Positions 1 to 9,132 of a stretch of DNA of 64,000 nucleotides are shown here, piece by piece. The notes under the pieces are model-generated. The model had not been told where the DNA came from. It searched no databases and saw only the letters and a program-made list of their open reading frames with translations. The stretch is from Pseudanabaena sp. Chao 1811 (GTDB lineage: Bacteria; Cyanobacteriota; Cyanobacteriia; Pseudanabaenales; Pseudanabaenaceae). Both the position numbers and the translations under genes were made by a program. The stretch lies in contig NZ_CP101416.1 in NCBI RefSeq assembly GCF_027942295.1, positions 2,838,501-2,902,500 of the forward strand, written 5' to 3'. Positions within the stretch are counted from its first letter, which is position 1. Each line of letters starts with the position of its first letter.

Positions 1-1044
1 CTCTAGGTGTTGCTTGATCTCTTGTTTTAATTTATGAAAATCTGATTTTTGGAAGGTCAATATATCGTCAACCGAATAGACTTCGACGATACTTTCTCTT
101 CCCTTGGTATGAAAATCACCAAGTCTAACAGGCTTCCAGCGATCGCTTAATCCTGCACGTACAGAAGCAGAAAATACGAGAAATCGATTTAACTGTCTGG
201 TGAGAGCTTCTATTCTGGCGGCAACATTGACGGCATCACCAATCACTGTATATTCCTTCTTTGTTTGCGAACCGATATTTCCCTCTAACACAATTCCTTT
301 AGATAGACCAATACCAATGTAGAGAACTCGTAATGGACTATTGGCAGGGGCTTGATTGCGTAAAAGCTCTAGTTCCGCCAGAATATCTAGGCTTGCCTGT
401 AGGGAATCATCTGCGCGATCGCCATCAAAATATGCCATTACGCAATCGCCAATAAATTTCGTAACTTCACCACCTCTTGCAGTAATCGCTCGCGTGCAAA
501 TGGTAAAGAATTGGTTGAGCAAATCCACCACTTCCGCAACTTGCAATTTTTCAGTAATGCCAGAAAATGAGATAATGTCGGCAAATAAGATGATTTTATC
601 GCTATAGAGTGGTTTGAGGGTGAGGGGATTAATCCCATTCTCAATTGCTTGCAAAACTCCTGACTGGGTATAGTTAGCGAGAATGGTTTGAGATTCGCCT
701 AGAGTTTGCAAAAGAATTTTAATTGGTTGCAAGAGAATGTCATTATTTTCATCAAGAACGATGACTTCCATTGACCAATCAGGAAACTTACGGGTTGAAA
801 CATTTAATTCAGATTTCAAGCATAAAATATTGCTATGACGATCATCTCGTAAAATCTTCTCGTACAGCCGATCAATGCGGTCTTCATCTCCTTCTAAAAT
901 TTGAAAGAAAATGCTGTTACAGCTTAATAAAACCCCTGTAATTCCTTCCCTAGAATTATTAGTCTGAGAAATATGTCCAATGGCTTCAATTTCTCTTTTG
1001 CTAAGCGATCGCGAGAAGCTACTAATATAAGTTAGCCTTTTCAT
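1..1044 (-). CDS. BLUF-domain class III adenylyl cyclase (photoactivated), copy 1, 3' partial
   Basis: The protein starts at the ATG at 1042-1044 and runs off the left edge after 348 codons, so its C-terminus is missing. It opens with a BLUF flavin photoreceptor domain (MKRLTY with Tyr6, Asn30, Gln48 in FFQILEGD, PDWSM), followed by a class III cyclase domain with FADI and GDCVMAYFD metal-site motifs, and IGDAVNVAARIE carrying the catalytic Asn and Arg. This is the layout of the roughly 350-370 residue cyanobacterial photoactivated adenylyl cyclases (OaPAC type), which make cAMP from ATP in blue light. The adenine-recognition position is Thr (EYTVIGD), as in active members. A close paralogue lies directly upstream at 1340-2452 in the same orientation, which implies tandem duplication. 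The two genes are 295 bases apart, so each may have its own promoter. Confidence 0.93.
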   Translation of the reverse strand, partial: MKRLTYISSFSRSLSKREIEAIGHISQTNNSREGITGVLLSCNSIFFQILEGDEDRIDRLYEKILRDDRHSNILCLKSELNVSTRKFPDWSMEVIVLDENNDILLQPIKILLQTLGESQTILANYTQSGVLQAIENGINPLTLKPLYSDKIILFADIISFSGITEKLQVAEVVDLLNQFFTICTRAITARGGEVTKFIGDCVMAYFDGDRADDSLQASLDILAELELLRNQAPANSPLRVLYIGIGLSKGIVLEGNIGSQTKKEYTVIGDAVNVAARIEALTRQLNRFLVFSASVRAGLSDRWKPVRLGDFHTKGRESIVEVYSVDDILTFQKSDFHKLKQEIKQHLE

Positions 1045-1134
1045 AAAATTGAGAAGTGATTTACATGAAAGAATTCGATCTGAGACATGTTAGTGTTTAA
1101 TTACAGCGCTTGTCGCTTAAGCCCAAAGCAATAG

Positions 1135-1174
1135 GCTTGTTTGAAGGTATTGGCAACAAAGCCTTCAAATAAGC
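1135..1174. other. Imperfect hairpin between the two cyclase genes
   Basis: A 13-bp inverted repeat (1135-1147 against 1162-1174) with one mismatch and a 14-base loop. It sits between the paralogous cyclases, downstream of the copy 2 stop and in the leader of copy 1. There is no T tract on the minus strand after it, so it is not a clear intrinsic terminator. It could be a leader structure of copy 1. Confidence 0.4.
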
Positions 1175-1339
1175 TGTTGTGGTTGATTGGAGCAAAAATT
1201 GCTGTAAAAGATGAAAAATCCAAGCTTCTTTACTACTTGTAACGCAAATAAGGAAAGAAGGGTTATAAGCAATACGGCGTAAATGTTTCTTCCCGTATTC
1301 TATATTAATGCTTCTGAGCGCATCGGACTGTGATTTTTA

Positions 1340-2452
1340 TTAGCGATCGTAAAGCTTAAACAGTGTTTTGCGTTGTTTGTAAGACGCTAGAGTTTGCTTT
1401 CCTATGAGTTCAAGCTGCTCGTTAATCTCTTGTTTTAGATGGTGGAAATCTGATTTTTGAGATGCCAAAGGATTATCAATTGAATATACTTCCACGATCG
1501 CTTCCCTTCCTTTAGCATAGAAATCCCCCATTTTTAATAATTTCCAGTGATCGCTGAGTCCCTCTCGTACTGCTGCCGAAAACACTAAAAATCTATTTAA
1601 CTTTCGCGTTAGCGATTCGATTCTTGCGGCAACATTAACGGCATCGCCGATGATTGCATACTCTTTTTTGGTTTGAGAACCGATATTTCCTTCTAAAACT
1701 GTTCCTTTAGATAGTCCAATCCCCACATAGAGAACTCGCAACGGGCTATTAACAGGCGATCGATCTCGTAAAATTTCTAATTCTGAAAGAATGTCTAGAC
1801 TTGCTTGTAAAGCTTCGTTTGCACGATCACCATCGAAATATGCCATCACACAATCGCCGATAAACTTCGTAACTTCACCGCCTTTAGCTGCGATTTCTGA
1901 CGTGCAAATCGTAAAAAATTGATTGAGTAACTCCGCAACTTCGGTCACTTGGAGTTTCTCAGTCATACTGGCAAAGCCCATAATATCTGCAAAGAAAATA
2001 ATTTTTTCGGTATAGCGTGGGGTCAGGGTAAGAGGATTGATTCCATTTTCGATGGCTTGTAAAACCCCTGAATGCGTGTAGTTTGCCAAAGCCATTTTTG
2101 ACTCTCCCAAGCTTTGTAGCAATATTTTAATTGGTTTTAATAAAATCTCGCTGTTTTCATCTATGGCAATTGCTTTCATCGACCAGTCAGGAAAGAATCT
2201 CTCAGTAATATTTACTTCAGACTTAAGACATAAAACTTGATGGTGACGATCATCTTTTAAAATTTTTTCGTACAATAAATCTACTTGATGATCATCCCCT
2301 TCCAAAATTTGAAAAAAAATCCCACTACAACTCAGCAAAATCCCTGTAATCCCTTCTCTAAAATTATTTTTTTGTGAAACAATCTCAATATTTTCTATTT
2401 CCTTGCTGGTCAATGATCGCGCGAAGTTACTAATATAGGTTAGCCTTTTCAT
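1340..2452 (-). CDS. BLUF-domain class III adenylyl cyclase (photoactivated), copy 2
   Basis: A complete 370-residue protein with the OaPAC/bPAC layout. The BLUF domain spans about residues 1-95 (Tyr6, Asn30, Gln48, Trp90, Met92), a linker helix follows, and the class III cyclase domain runs from about residue 148 to 320. The metal Asp residues are D156 (FADIMGF) and D200 (KFIGDCVMAYFD), the base-contacting Lys is K196, and the transition-state Asn273 and Arg277 are in VNVAAR. Expected role: blue-light-driven cAMP synthesis in the cytoplasm. Odd point: the second adenine-recognition position, Thr in OaPAC/bPAC and in copy 1, is Ala266 here (EYAIIGD), so substrate choice or rate may differ. 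Copy 1 follows 295 bases downstream. Confidence 0.95.
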   Translation of the reverse strand: MKRLTYISNFARSLTSKEIENIEIVSQKNNFREGITGILLSCSGIFFQILEGDDHQVDLLYEKILKDDRHHQVLCLKSEVNITERFFPDWSMKAIAIDENSEILLKPIKILLQSLGESKMALANYTHSGVLQAIENGINPLTLTPRYTEKIIFFADIMGFASMTEKLQVTEVAELLNQFFTICTSEIAAKGGEVTKFIGDCVMAYFDGDRANEALQASLDILSELEILRDRSPVNSPLRVLYVGIGLSKGTVLEGNIGSQTKKEYAIIGDAVNVAARIESLTRKLNRFLVFSAAVREGLSDHWKLLKMGDFYAKGREAIVEVYSIDNPLASQKSDFHHLKQEINEQLELIGKQTLASYKQRKTLFKLYDR

Positions 2453-2485
2453 ACAATTACAATATTTTAATTAACTAAAGAGAGC

Positions 2486-2511
2486 GATTGCTGTCAGATT
2501 TTGCAGCAATC
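2486..2511 (+). terminator. Hairpin followed by five T, in the rpiA upstream region
   Basis: An 8-bp stem (GATTGCTG / CAGCAATC) with a 10-base loop is followed by TTTTT on the plus strand. It lies between the divergent cyclase copy 2 and rpiA. No plus-strand gene precedes it, so if it works it would end a short leader or attenuate antisense transcription. The loop is large and the stem short. Confidence 0.3.
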
Positions 2512-2742
2512 TTTTTGTAAAATGAAGCTTCCCCACCTACTTTTAGCTCAATTAATGCCCCAAGGGTAATCAGCAATAAGGCGTAATTGACTTAAATATA
2601 TATATTTCGACTATTTGTATCATATAGCACTAAATCCCAAATTTAAGGAGGGCAAAGCGATCTAACGACTTCCTTATTAAGTTGATGTCACCTTGTTTCG
2701 CTTCGTGCGATAGGATTAAAAGTGCTGCTTTAAAGTTTATAA

Positions 2743-3456
2743 ATGAGTATTTCTGCTGAAGATATTAAAAAGTTAAAACAAGAAGTTGGAATTGCGGCGG
2801 CGCAAAGAGTCCAGTCGGGTATGGTAGTTGGCTTAGGTACTGGATCAACCACAGCTTTTGCGATCGAGGAACTAGGTAGACGCATTGCGGCGGGTGAACT
2901 TACTGACATTGTTGGTATCCCTACGTCCTTCCAAGCTTCAGTACTAGGAAAAAAATATGGTATTCCTATCCGCAGTCTCGATGATGTCGATCGCGTAGAT
3001 GTAGCGATCGATGGTGCTGACGAGGTTGATCCTCATAAGACTCTGATTAAGGGTGGTGGCGCAGCCCATACTCGCGAAAAGGTAGTTGATTCCCTCGCAA
3101 GCCTCTTTATCGTTGTAGTCGATGAATCGAAATTAGTTGATAAGCTAGGTTCTACCTTTGCTGTACCCATCGAAGTTTTACCTATGGCTGTTGCGCCTGT
3201 AACTAGAGCTGTAGAAAAGCTTGGTGGTAAACCAGATCTGAGAATGGGCGTGAAAAAAGATGGTCCCGTAATTACCGATCAAGGCAATATGGTTTTAGAT
3301 GTCACCTTTGATGCGATCGCTGATGCTGCTGAACTAGAAAAGACCTTAAACAATATCCCTGGAGTAGTTGAGAATGGTCTCTTTGTTGGCGTTACCGATC
3401 TGATCTTAGTTGGTGAATTTAAAGACGGAAAACCTCAAATTCGCGAAATTTCCTAA
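2743..3456 (+). CDS. rpiA: Ribose-5-phosphate isomerase A
   Basis: A 237-residue RpiA that interconverts ribose 5-phosphate and ribulose 5-phosphate in the Calvin cycle and the oxidative pentose phosphate pathway. Family signatures are all present: [10 protein letters not shown] (30-39), the substrate/catalytic loop DGADEVDP (90-97) and [11 protein letters not shown] (103-113) with the catalytic lysine. The length is normal for RpiA. The start is the ATG at 2743; a purine-rich site is not obvious just before it. The gene appears monocistronic: a divergent cyclase gene lies upstream, and a repeat array plus a bidirectional terminator separate it from the convergent cbiT. Confidence 0.97.
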   Translation: MSISAEDIKKLKQEVGIAAAQRVQSGMVVGLGTGSTTAFAIEELGRRIAAGELTDIVGIPTSFQASVLGKKYGIPIRSLDDVDRVDVAIDGADEVDPHKTLIKGGGAAHTREKVVDSLASLFIVVVDESKLVDKLGSTFAVPIEVLPMAVAPVTRAVEKLGGKPDLRMGVKKDGPVITDQGNMVLDVTFDAIADAAELEKTLNNIPGVVENGLFVGVTDLILVGEFKDGKPQIREIS

Positions 3457-3481
3457 TAACAAAAAAGGGCTTTTCACAAAC

Positions 3482-3697
3482 TTTTATTTATATTTTTTCC
3501 CCACTGAACAAGAAAGGAAGGCGTAGTTTATTTATATTTTTTCGCCCCTGAATCAAAAAAGGAAGGCATAATTTATTTATATTTTCGCCACTGAACAAAA
3601 AAGAAGGCGTAATTTTTTTATATTTTTTCGCCACTGAATCAAGAAAAGAAGAGCGCAAAGCGCTCTTCTTTTTTATATTTTTTCGCCACTGATAATA
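3482..3697. repeat. Degenerate tandem repeat array, about five copies of a 41-57 base unit
   Basis: Five imperfect copies of one unit lie head to tail, starting near 3484, 3527, 3572, 3613 and 3670. Each begins with TTTATTTATATTTTTTCGCC, continues with ACTGAA, and ends in an A/G-rich AAGGAAGGCGTAA stretch. Units 1-3 are about 41-45 bases; unit 4 is longer because the rpiA/cbiT terminator hairpin lies inside it. The last copy runs into the 3' end of cbiT, so the final codons of that gene are repeat-derived. No open reading frame or transposase is present. Confidence 0.85.
3644..3672. terminator. Bidirectional intrinsic terminator between rpiA and cbiT
   Basis: A perfect 13-bp stem (AAAAGAAGAGCGC / GCGCTCTTCTTTT) with an AAA loop, A-rich on one side and T-rich on the other, between two converging genes. 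It lies inside the fourth unit of the tandem repeat array. Confidence 0.85.
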
Positions 3698-4272
3698 AAT
3701 ATCGGACTAATAGCAGCGAAAACTTGGCGATTGCCACGGGTTTCTAAGCGGTTAACCGAACATTGCACCACCTCAACATTCCGAGCTTGCAATTTTGCAA
3801 AACTTGCCGATATTGCATATAAACCTTCGAGACTATTGGTCGTTGCGATCGCTCTACCATCAGCCTGTAAACGCTCCCAACTATATTCCAGAATTTCCGA
3901 TACCGATCGCCCACCTTCAATACAAATGCGATCTGGCTGTGCTGTCAGCCCAGTGAGGCATTCTGGCGCACTGCCAATCTTGATTTCGACATTATTCACC
4001 CCAAATTTTTTGCAGTTGATAGCAATCAATCCCGCTACATCTTCATCCCGCTCGATCGCCACAATTTTGCCCTGAGGACAGAGTAATCCCGTCTCAATTG
4101 GGATGGTTCCTGTGCCTGCACCAATGTCCCACAAGATCGAGTCTACCTTTAAGCGTAACTGCCCCAAAATTAGCAAGCGAGTCTCACATTTGCTCATGGG
4201 AATACCTGGCAAGCGCTCGAAGAGTTCGTCAGGAATGCCGGGGGTGACATATGACCAGATGGGTTCAGACAT
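3673..4272 (-). CDS. cbiT: Precorrin-6Y C15-methyltransferase (decarboxylating), CbiT type
   Basis: A 199-residue SAM-dependent methyltransferase. Motif I is WDIGAGTGTIPIE (48-60), followed by VAIERDEDV and the CbiT-typical CIEGGRSVSEIL segment. The N-terminal GIPDELFER..GIPMSK.E matches stand-alone CbiT, which methylates C15 and decarboxylates the corrin ring in B12 synthesis; the partner CbiE is not nearby. The last codons (SGEKI-stop) lie inside the tandem repeat array, so the C-terminus may have been shaped by it. The gene is divergent from the GyrA/ParC gene with about 175 bases between, and its terminator is shared with rpiA. Confidence 0.93.
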   Translation of the reverse strand: MSEPIWSYVTPGIPDELFERLPGIPMSKCETRLLILGQLRLKVDSILWDIGAGTGTIPIETGLLCPQGKIVAIERDEDVAGLIAINCKKFGVNNVEIKIGSAPECLTGLTAQPDRICIEGGRSVSEILEYSWERLQADGRAIATTNSLEGLYAISASFAKLQARNVEVVQCSVNRLETRGNRQVFAAISPIFIISGEKI

Positions 4273-4448
4273 GATCTTGGCGCACTAGATGATTAAACAT
4301 GCTAAATATAGCGTTTTTCTACTCTGAAAACGAAGAATGCGTGTAGCGAAAATGATCACTTCTTATGCCCCAAGACACGATGCGACTTGATTTTGCTGTT
4401 ACATTGTTTTTGTTATCGTGATTTTCATGTACAGCGTTCGTAGATTTT

Positions 4449-7142
4449 ATGGCAAAGCAAGGGCAGCAACAGCTAGATTTTTGGTCGGAGTCTAACGGGG
4501 GAAAGATCATACCGACTTCACTGCATACAGAGATGCAGCGATCGTACCTAGAGTACGCCATGAGCGTGATTGTCGGTCGTGCTTTGCCCGATGCCCGTGA
4601 TGGTCTTAAACCAGTGCATCGCCGCATCATCTATGCTATGCACGAACTGGGACTACTGCCCGATCGCCCCTTTCGTAAGTGTGCCCGTGTGGTCGGGGAC
4701 GTTTTGGGTAAATATCACCCCCACGGTGATCAGTCGGTTTACGATGCCCTTGTGCGCTTAGTACAGGATTTTTCTAGCCGTTATCCTTTGCTGGCGGGAC
4801 ATGGTAACTTTGGCTCGGTGGACAATGACCCTGCGGCGGCGATGCGCTATACCGAATGTCGCTTGGCAGCGATCGGTAATGAGGCTTTGTTAGGGGAAAT
4901 TGAGGAAGATGTTGTTGACTTTGTCGATAACTTTGATGGCTCAGAGCAGGAACCTGCGGTATTGCCTGCCCAATTGCCGATGTTATTGCTCAATGGCGCA
5001 ACGGGCATTGCCGTGGGGATGGCGACAAATATTCCACCCCATAATTTGAGTGAAGTGATTGATGGCGCGATCGCTTTGATCGATAATCCCAATTTACCCG
5101 ATGAGCAGTTACTCAGCCTAATTCCTGCGCCTGACTTCCCTACAGGTGGGATCATCATGAATGAGGAGGGTGTGCGCGAAGCATACCTCACAGGTCGTGG
5201 CAGTATTACCATTCGTGGAGTTGCCTCAGTTGAGCATTTTGGCGGTAAAGGCACGGGCAAGCGCCAAAAACTTGCCATTATTGTTACCGAGTTGCCCTAT
5301 CAGGTTAATAAATCTGCATGGATCGAGAAGATTGCCGAATTGGTTAATAATGGCAAAATCGAGGGTATTTCTGATATTCGTGATGAAAGCGATCGCACAG
5401 GAATGCGGGTGGTGATTGAACTGAAAAAAGATATTGCCCCTGCCGTAATTATCGATCAGCTCTATCGACAAACTGCTTTGCAATCAAACTTTGGCGTAAT
5501 TCTCCTTGCTTTGAAAGGCTCTCAACCCAAACAAATGAGTTTGCGAGAGTTACTGCAAGAATTTCTGGAATTCCGTGAAGAGACTTTATCAAAACGCTTT
5601 CGTTATGAATTGAAGAAGGCACAGGAAAAATCGCATTTATTGGAAGGATTGGTACTAGTTCTCCAAGACATCGATCGCCTGATTAGAATCCTGAGATTTG
5701 CCAATAATAGCGCCCTTGCTAAAACTGATTTGCAAACAGAATTTGCCCTATCAGAAACTCAAGCGGAAGCAATTCTCTCCATGCCTTTGCGACGAATTAC
5801 TGCCATTGAGCAACAGAAGATCCGTGAGGAATTGGAAACTTTACAACAGCAAGTTTCGCGATTAGAGAAATTACTAAGCGATCGCCGCGAGCTGATGAAA
5901 TTCCTCAAAAAAGAATTGCGTGATCACAAAAAACGTCATAGCGACCCAAGGAGGACACATTTAGCATGGCAATTGCGGGAAAATAATCAAAATGCGATTG
6001 ATGTTGAGTCCAGCGAAGAAAATGAACCACCTAAGGCAAAAGGTAAAAAAGGCGATCGCCCAATTCAACAAACTATTGAAACGGAGCAGGTAGTCGCAAG
6101 CGTCCCTGAAAAAAAATCTCGCGCCTCGACCGTCAAGCAACCCAAGCCCGCCGAAGTTCCACTTATCTCCCTGACTACTGAACTAAATATCCCCATTGCT
6201 GAGCCTCAAGATGTTACTGTTCAAATTACACACAAGGGCTATATCAAGGGTTTTGAGAATAGTTCCAAAATCTCGCAGTCAGCAGATTTGAGTGATGATG
6301 TGACGATCGCTTCCTATAACACCCGTAGCGATCGGGAATTGGTGGTACTCACAAATTCAGGTAAAGCCTTTGCCTTAGCCCTAGCCAATGTTCCGATTGT
6401 GAAAGGTAAAGGACGCGGTACTCCCTTAATTACGCTATTGCCAGATAGTACAGAGCGCATTGTCTCGCAATTTGTCTGGGAAAAGAATCCTGAATCTAAG
6501 GAAGGTCTAGTGCTGCTTTCTAGTCAAGGCAAAATTAAGCGATCGCCTCTTGCGGAATTTGCGGATATAACTGCCCGCGGATTAATTGCGGCAAAATTTA
6601 AAGAAGATGATTCTCTCTTCTGGGCAGATGTGGTGAGTCTAGATCAAGAATTGGCGATCGCTACCTCCGCAGGTCGCATCCTCCGTCTCAAAGCTGATGA
6701 AACGCAGATCCCCACCGTTGGTCGTTCTGCCGCAGGGAATATTGCTCTACGTCTAGGCAGTTCTGAGACTCAAATTGGTGTGTCAGTATTAGATCTCGTA
6801 GCTGCTCCTAGTTCAGAACTAATTTTAATTACCGCCGAAGGATTTGCTAAGCGGATTGCGGCGTCTAATATCAGGGCTGCTGTCCGAGGTGCGATTGGCG
6901 CTCAATGCTTTAAGTTCCAATCCCGTACCGATAGATTAGTCAGCATGACTGCGATCGCGCATCCTCGCCTAGATTTACTTGTCACCTTCTTAATCGGTCA
7001 AGATAATGATGTTGGTTTACGAACTGTGCAAATGCCCTTAGGCGCGATTCCCTTAGAATTGCCCAATAGTCAAGGACGCTCGATATTTGCGGGTGAAAGC
7101 GATTTAGTGCGATCGGAAAAGGTGATTCGCGTAGTAATCTAA
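4449..7142 (+). CDS. gyrA: Type II topoisomerase subunit A (GyrA/ParC family)
   Basis: An 897-residue DNA breakage-reunion subunit. The N-terminal winged-helix/tower part has GKYHPHGD and the catalytic tyrosine Tyr134 in [11 protein letters not shown] coiled coil lies around 440-480, then a charged low-complexity linker (about 500-580). The C-terminal domain shows the five blades I can see as repeated strands: [45 protein letters not shown]. The QRRGGKG GyrA-box expected in blade 1 is not visible there, so this may be the second cyanobacterial GyrA-like protein or a ParC rather than the supercoiling gyrase subunit. The B subunit is not in the window. The gene stands alone. Confidence 0.93.
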   Translation: MAKQGQQQLDFWSESNGGKIIPTSLHTEMQRSYLEYAMSVIVGRALPDARDGLKPVHRRIIYAMHELGLLPDRPFRKCARVVGDVLGKYHPHGDQSVYDALVRLVQDFSSRYPLLAGHGNFGSVDNDPAAAMRYTECRLAAIGNEALLGEIEEDVVDFVDNFDGSEQEPAVLPAQLPMLLLNGATGIAVGMATNIPPHNLSEVIDGAIALIDNPNLPDEQLLSLIPAPDFPTGGIIMNEEGVREAYLTGRGSITIRGVASVEHFGGKGTGKRQKLAIIVTELPYQVNKSAWIEKIAELVNNGKIEGISDIRDESDRTGMRVVIELKKDIAPAVIIDQLYRQTALQSNFGVILLALKGSQPKQMSLRELLQEFLEFREETLSKRFRYELKKAQEKSHLLEGLVLVLQDIDRLIRILRFANNSALAKTDLQTEFALSETQAEAILSMPLRRITAIEQQKIREELETLQQQVSRLEKLLSDRRELMKFLKKELRDHKKRHSDPRRTHLAWQLRENNQNAIDVESSEENEPPKAKGKKGDRPIQQTIETEQVVASVPEKKSRASTVKQPKPAEVPLISLTTELNIPIAEPQDVTVQITHKGYIKGFENSSKISQSADLSDDVTIASYNTRSDRELVVLTNSGKAFALALANVPIVKGKGRGTPLITLLPDSTERIVSQFVWEKNPESKEGLVLLSSQGKIKRSPLAEFADITARGLIAAKFKEDDSLFWADVVSLDQELAIATSAGRILRLKADETQIPTVGRSAAGNIALRLGSSETQIGVSVLDLVAAPSSELILITAEGFAKRIAASNIRAAVRGAIGAQCFKFQSRTDRLVSMTAIAHPRLDLLVTFLIGQDNDVGLRTVQMPLGAIPLELPNSQGRSIFAGESDLVRSEKVIRVVI

Positions 7143-7284
7143 ATAAATTTATGGAACTGTCACCACAGGCACAACTTGGCAATTTTTGAAACTTGAACAG
7201 CAAAAAGTTCACATAGATTTAACCGAATACTTTATCAATCAACTCGATTTGATTTTGGGTATTCTTACCCTTCCTTTTCAAAAA

Positions 7285-7323
7285 TTGGGAGAGTTCCACA
7301 GTTAATGTGGAGAACTCTCCTAA
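7285..7323. other. Imperfect hairpin in the gyrA-ssb gap
   Basis: An inverted repeat, GGAGAGTTCCACA against TGTGGAGAACTCTCC, pairs over about 13 bp with a 2-base bulge around the loop GTTAA. There is no T run on either side. It may be a weak terminator for the upstream gene or an operator of ssb. Confidence 0.4.
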
Positions 7324-7404
7324 TTCAAAGTGATTTCGATATGGCATCGGAAAATCACGAAAATCAGATAAAATATTAACTACACATTTTTTGATACCTG
7401 TCTT

Positions 7405-7779
7405 ATGACTCTCAACAAAGTTCATCTAGTAGGACGTGCGGGACGAGATCCTGAAGTCAAATATTTTGAATCGGGCAAAGTGGTTTGTAACTTTGCGATT
7501 GCTGTTAACCGTAATACGAGCAATCGTGATGAGCCACCCGATTGGTTTGACCTAGAAGTTTGGGACAAAACCGCAGAAGTGGCAGCAAACTATGTCAAAA
7601 AAGGCAGCTTAATTGGTATTTCAGGCTCACTCAAATTTGATCGCTGGAATGACCGTACTACAGGCGACGAACGTCAAAAACCCGTAATTCGTGTTGATCG
7701 TCTGGAATTATTAGGATCGCGCAAGGACAATGAAGCCGCAAGTGGTGGTAGTAGCGGTGGCTATGACGATGATTTCTAA
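7405..7779 (+). CDS. ssb: Single-stranded DNA-binding protein
   Basis: A 124-residue SSB with one OB fold (about 1-105): N-terminal LNKVHLVGRAGRDPEVKYF, the central WFDLEVWDKTAEVAANYVKKG segment, and a glycine/serine spacer leading to the acidic tip YDDDF. Bacterial SSB uses such an acidic C-terminal tip to recruit replication and repair enzymes; here it ends in DDDF. It is slightly shorter than E. coli SSB and close to the short cyanobacterial forms. A strong hairpin terminator follows immediately. Confidence 0.95.
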   Translation: MTLNKVHLVGRAGRDPEVKYFESGKVVCNFAIAVNRNTSNRDEPPDWFDLEVWDKTAEVAANYVKKGSLIGISGSLKFDRWNDRTTGDERQKPVIRVDRLELLGSRKDNEAASGGSSGGYDDDF

Positions 7780-7812
7780 GCTAGAAAACCTTGCATAGCA
7801 AGGTTTTCTAGC
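7780..7812 (+). terminator. Intrinsic terminator of ssb
   Basis: A perfect 15-bp stem (GCTAGAAAACCTTGC / GCAAGGTTTTCTAGC) with an ATA loop, then TCTTTTAT. It begins directly after the stop codon. Confidence 0.85.
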
Positions 7813-7907
7813 TCTTTTATACGGTTAAATACGGTTTTCCTACTCGAAAATTTTCTGTTGTATCAGTAAGAATAGACTTAGCGAATTACAGATACAAGGA
7901 ATCGATC

Positions 7908-8210
7908 ATGTTTAACCTTGGTGAACTCAACTCCAGCAGCAACAACCTTTTGCTTGATTATCTTAAAAATCAATCACCTGAAACTTTAGCTACAGTTGCC
8001 CAGTCTGTTAGTCCCGAAGCTCAGCAAATCATTAACCAAAATATTCAAAACCTGCTTGGCATATTGCCACCATCCCATTTCAATGTCAGCATTACCACCG
8101 ATCGCGAAAACCTAGCAGGCTTAATCGGTTCCGCAATGATGACAGGTTACTTCATTCGCCAAATGGAAACGAGAATGCAGCTAGACAATTCACTAGCATC
8201 AGTAGAATAA
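7908..8210 (+). CDS. DUF760 family protein
   Basis: A 100-residue soluble protein of the DUF760 type, a family I know from cyanobacteria and plastid-bearing eukaryotes. Family features are LLDYLKNQSPETLA near the N-terminus, the central LLGILPPSHFNV, and TTDRENLAGLIGSAMMTGYF towards the C-terminus. It has no signal peptide or membrane segment. Its biochemical function is not known to me. It is a single gene between the ssb terminator and a shared terminator with the converging crtR. Confidence 0.85.
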   Translation: MFNLGELNSSSNNLLLDYLKNQSPETLATVAQSVSPEAQQIINQNIQNLLGILPPSHFNVSITTDRENLAGLIGSAMMTGYFIRQMETRMQLDNSLASVE

Positions 8211-8221
8211 AAAAAGAGAAT

Positions 8222-8252
8222 AAAAAAAGCGGCGCTTAGCGCCGCTTTTTTT
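8222..8252. terminator. Bidirectional terminator between DUF760 gene and crtR
   Basis: A perfect 14-bp stem (AAAAAAAGCGGCGC / GCGCCGCTTTTTTT) with a TTA loop. It overlaps the crtR stop codon by two bases and serves both converging genes. Confidence 0.88.
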
Positions 8253-9132
8253 ATTTGTGTTTGGAGTGAAAGCGAATACCTAAGAACACATCGTATAGAA
8301 ATCCCGCTAAATCAGGCATTTTCAGTAGTCCTAAGGTTTGGGGTGAGCCATTAGCATCTAGTAGAGGCTTCATTTGATAGTACGCACTCTCGTAGTAATA
8401 CCAAGGCACATTGGGCCATAGGTGGTGAACTAGGTGATAGTTCTGACCGAGTAACAGGATATTGAGAAATCTGCCTGGATAAACTCTGGCATTCTTCCAG
8501 CGCGATCGCTCGACAAAGGGACGATGGGGTAGGTAATCGAAGAATAAACCTAGCAATAGACCCATGACGGCGGCTGGCACAAACCAAAAGTTCATCATGT
8601 AGCCTAGAAAACCGTGGTAATAGCCAAAGATAATCATCGCTACAACAATTAAGCGACTAATTGCCCATTCCAGCAATTCATAATTTCGCCATAGGCGACG
8701 CTGAAAAAAGAACACCTCATGATAGAAAAAGCGGGCAGCAATCAACCATAGTGGGCCACCTGTAGAAACAAAGTGATCGGGATCATCCTCTTCATCATTC
8801 ACATGGGCATGATGCTGCATGTGAACACGGGTGAATACGGGAAATACAAAGCCCTGTAATATTGCCGAAATATGTCCGATCGCAGCATTAACAATACGAT
8901 TGGGGTGGGCTACACCATGACAAGCATCATGGATGACTGTCCCTAATACATAGAGCGACGAAAAATTACAAATAAATACGAGCCAGTGATCCCAGCCCCA
9001 TACCCAATACCCTGTAGTTGATGCGGTTGCTAAAACAATCGAACCTAGTAGCAGTAGTACTGTTGGATTAAATCCCTGTGCTGCACCCATCAGACCGATT
9101 GGAACAGTTAGGGCGTTGCCCTGCTGCTGCAT
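8251..9132 (-). CDS. crtR: Beta-carotene hydroxylase CrtR
   Basis: A 293-residue membrane di-iron hydroxylase of the fatty-acid desaturase fold, which hydroxylates the beta-ionone rings of carotenes (zeaxanthin and myxoxanthophyll synthesis). The three histidine boxes are HDACH (68-72), HMQHHAH (104-110) and HLVHH (233-237), with about four hydrophobic membrane-spanning stretches between them. The N-terminal GFNPTVLL and the DYLPHRPF segment are as in cyanobacterial CrtR. The start ATG is preceded by a strong Shine-Dalgarno, GGAAGGAG, seven bases away. Other carotenoid genes in the window (crtD) are not linked to it. Confidence 0.93.
   Translation of the reverse strand: MQQQGNALTVPIGLMGAAQGFNPTVLLLLGSIVLATASTTGYWVWGWDHWLVFICNFSSLYVLGTVIHDACHGVAHPNRIVNAAIGHISAILQGFVFPVFTRVHMQHHAHVNDEEDDPDHFVSTGGPLWLIAARFFYHEVFFFQRRLWRNYELLEWAISRLIVVAMIIFGYYHGFLGYMMNFWFVPAAVMGLLLGLFFDYLPHRPFVERSRWKNARVYPGRFLNILLLGQNYHLVHHLWPNVPWYYYESAYYQMKPLLDANGSPQTLGLLKMPDLAGFLYDVFLGIRFHSKHK

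Noticed and set aside
3482-3697. A CRISPR array between rpiA and cbiT
   Set aside because: The copies are degenerate over their whole length with no distinct spacers, and no cas gene is near; it is a plain tandem repeat.
4319-4630. A 103-codon minus-strand open frame across the start of the GyrA/ParC gene
   Set aside because: It overlaps the well-supported topoisomerase gene and its translation is rich in Arg, Cys and Ser without any family motif; it is a shadow frame.
4847-5278. A 143-codon minus-strand open frame inside the topoisomerase gene
   Set aside because: Antisense to strongly conserved coding sequence, low-complexity Ser/Pro composition, no start context.
7219-7425. A 68-codon minus-strand frame in the gyrA-ssb gap
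   Set aside because: It overlaps the start of ssb and shows no family pattern; the region also carries an inverted repeat.
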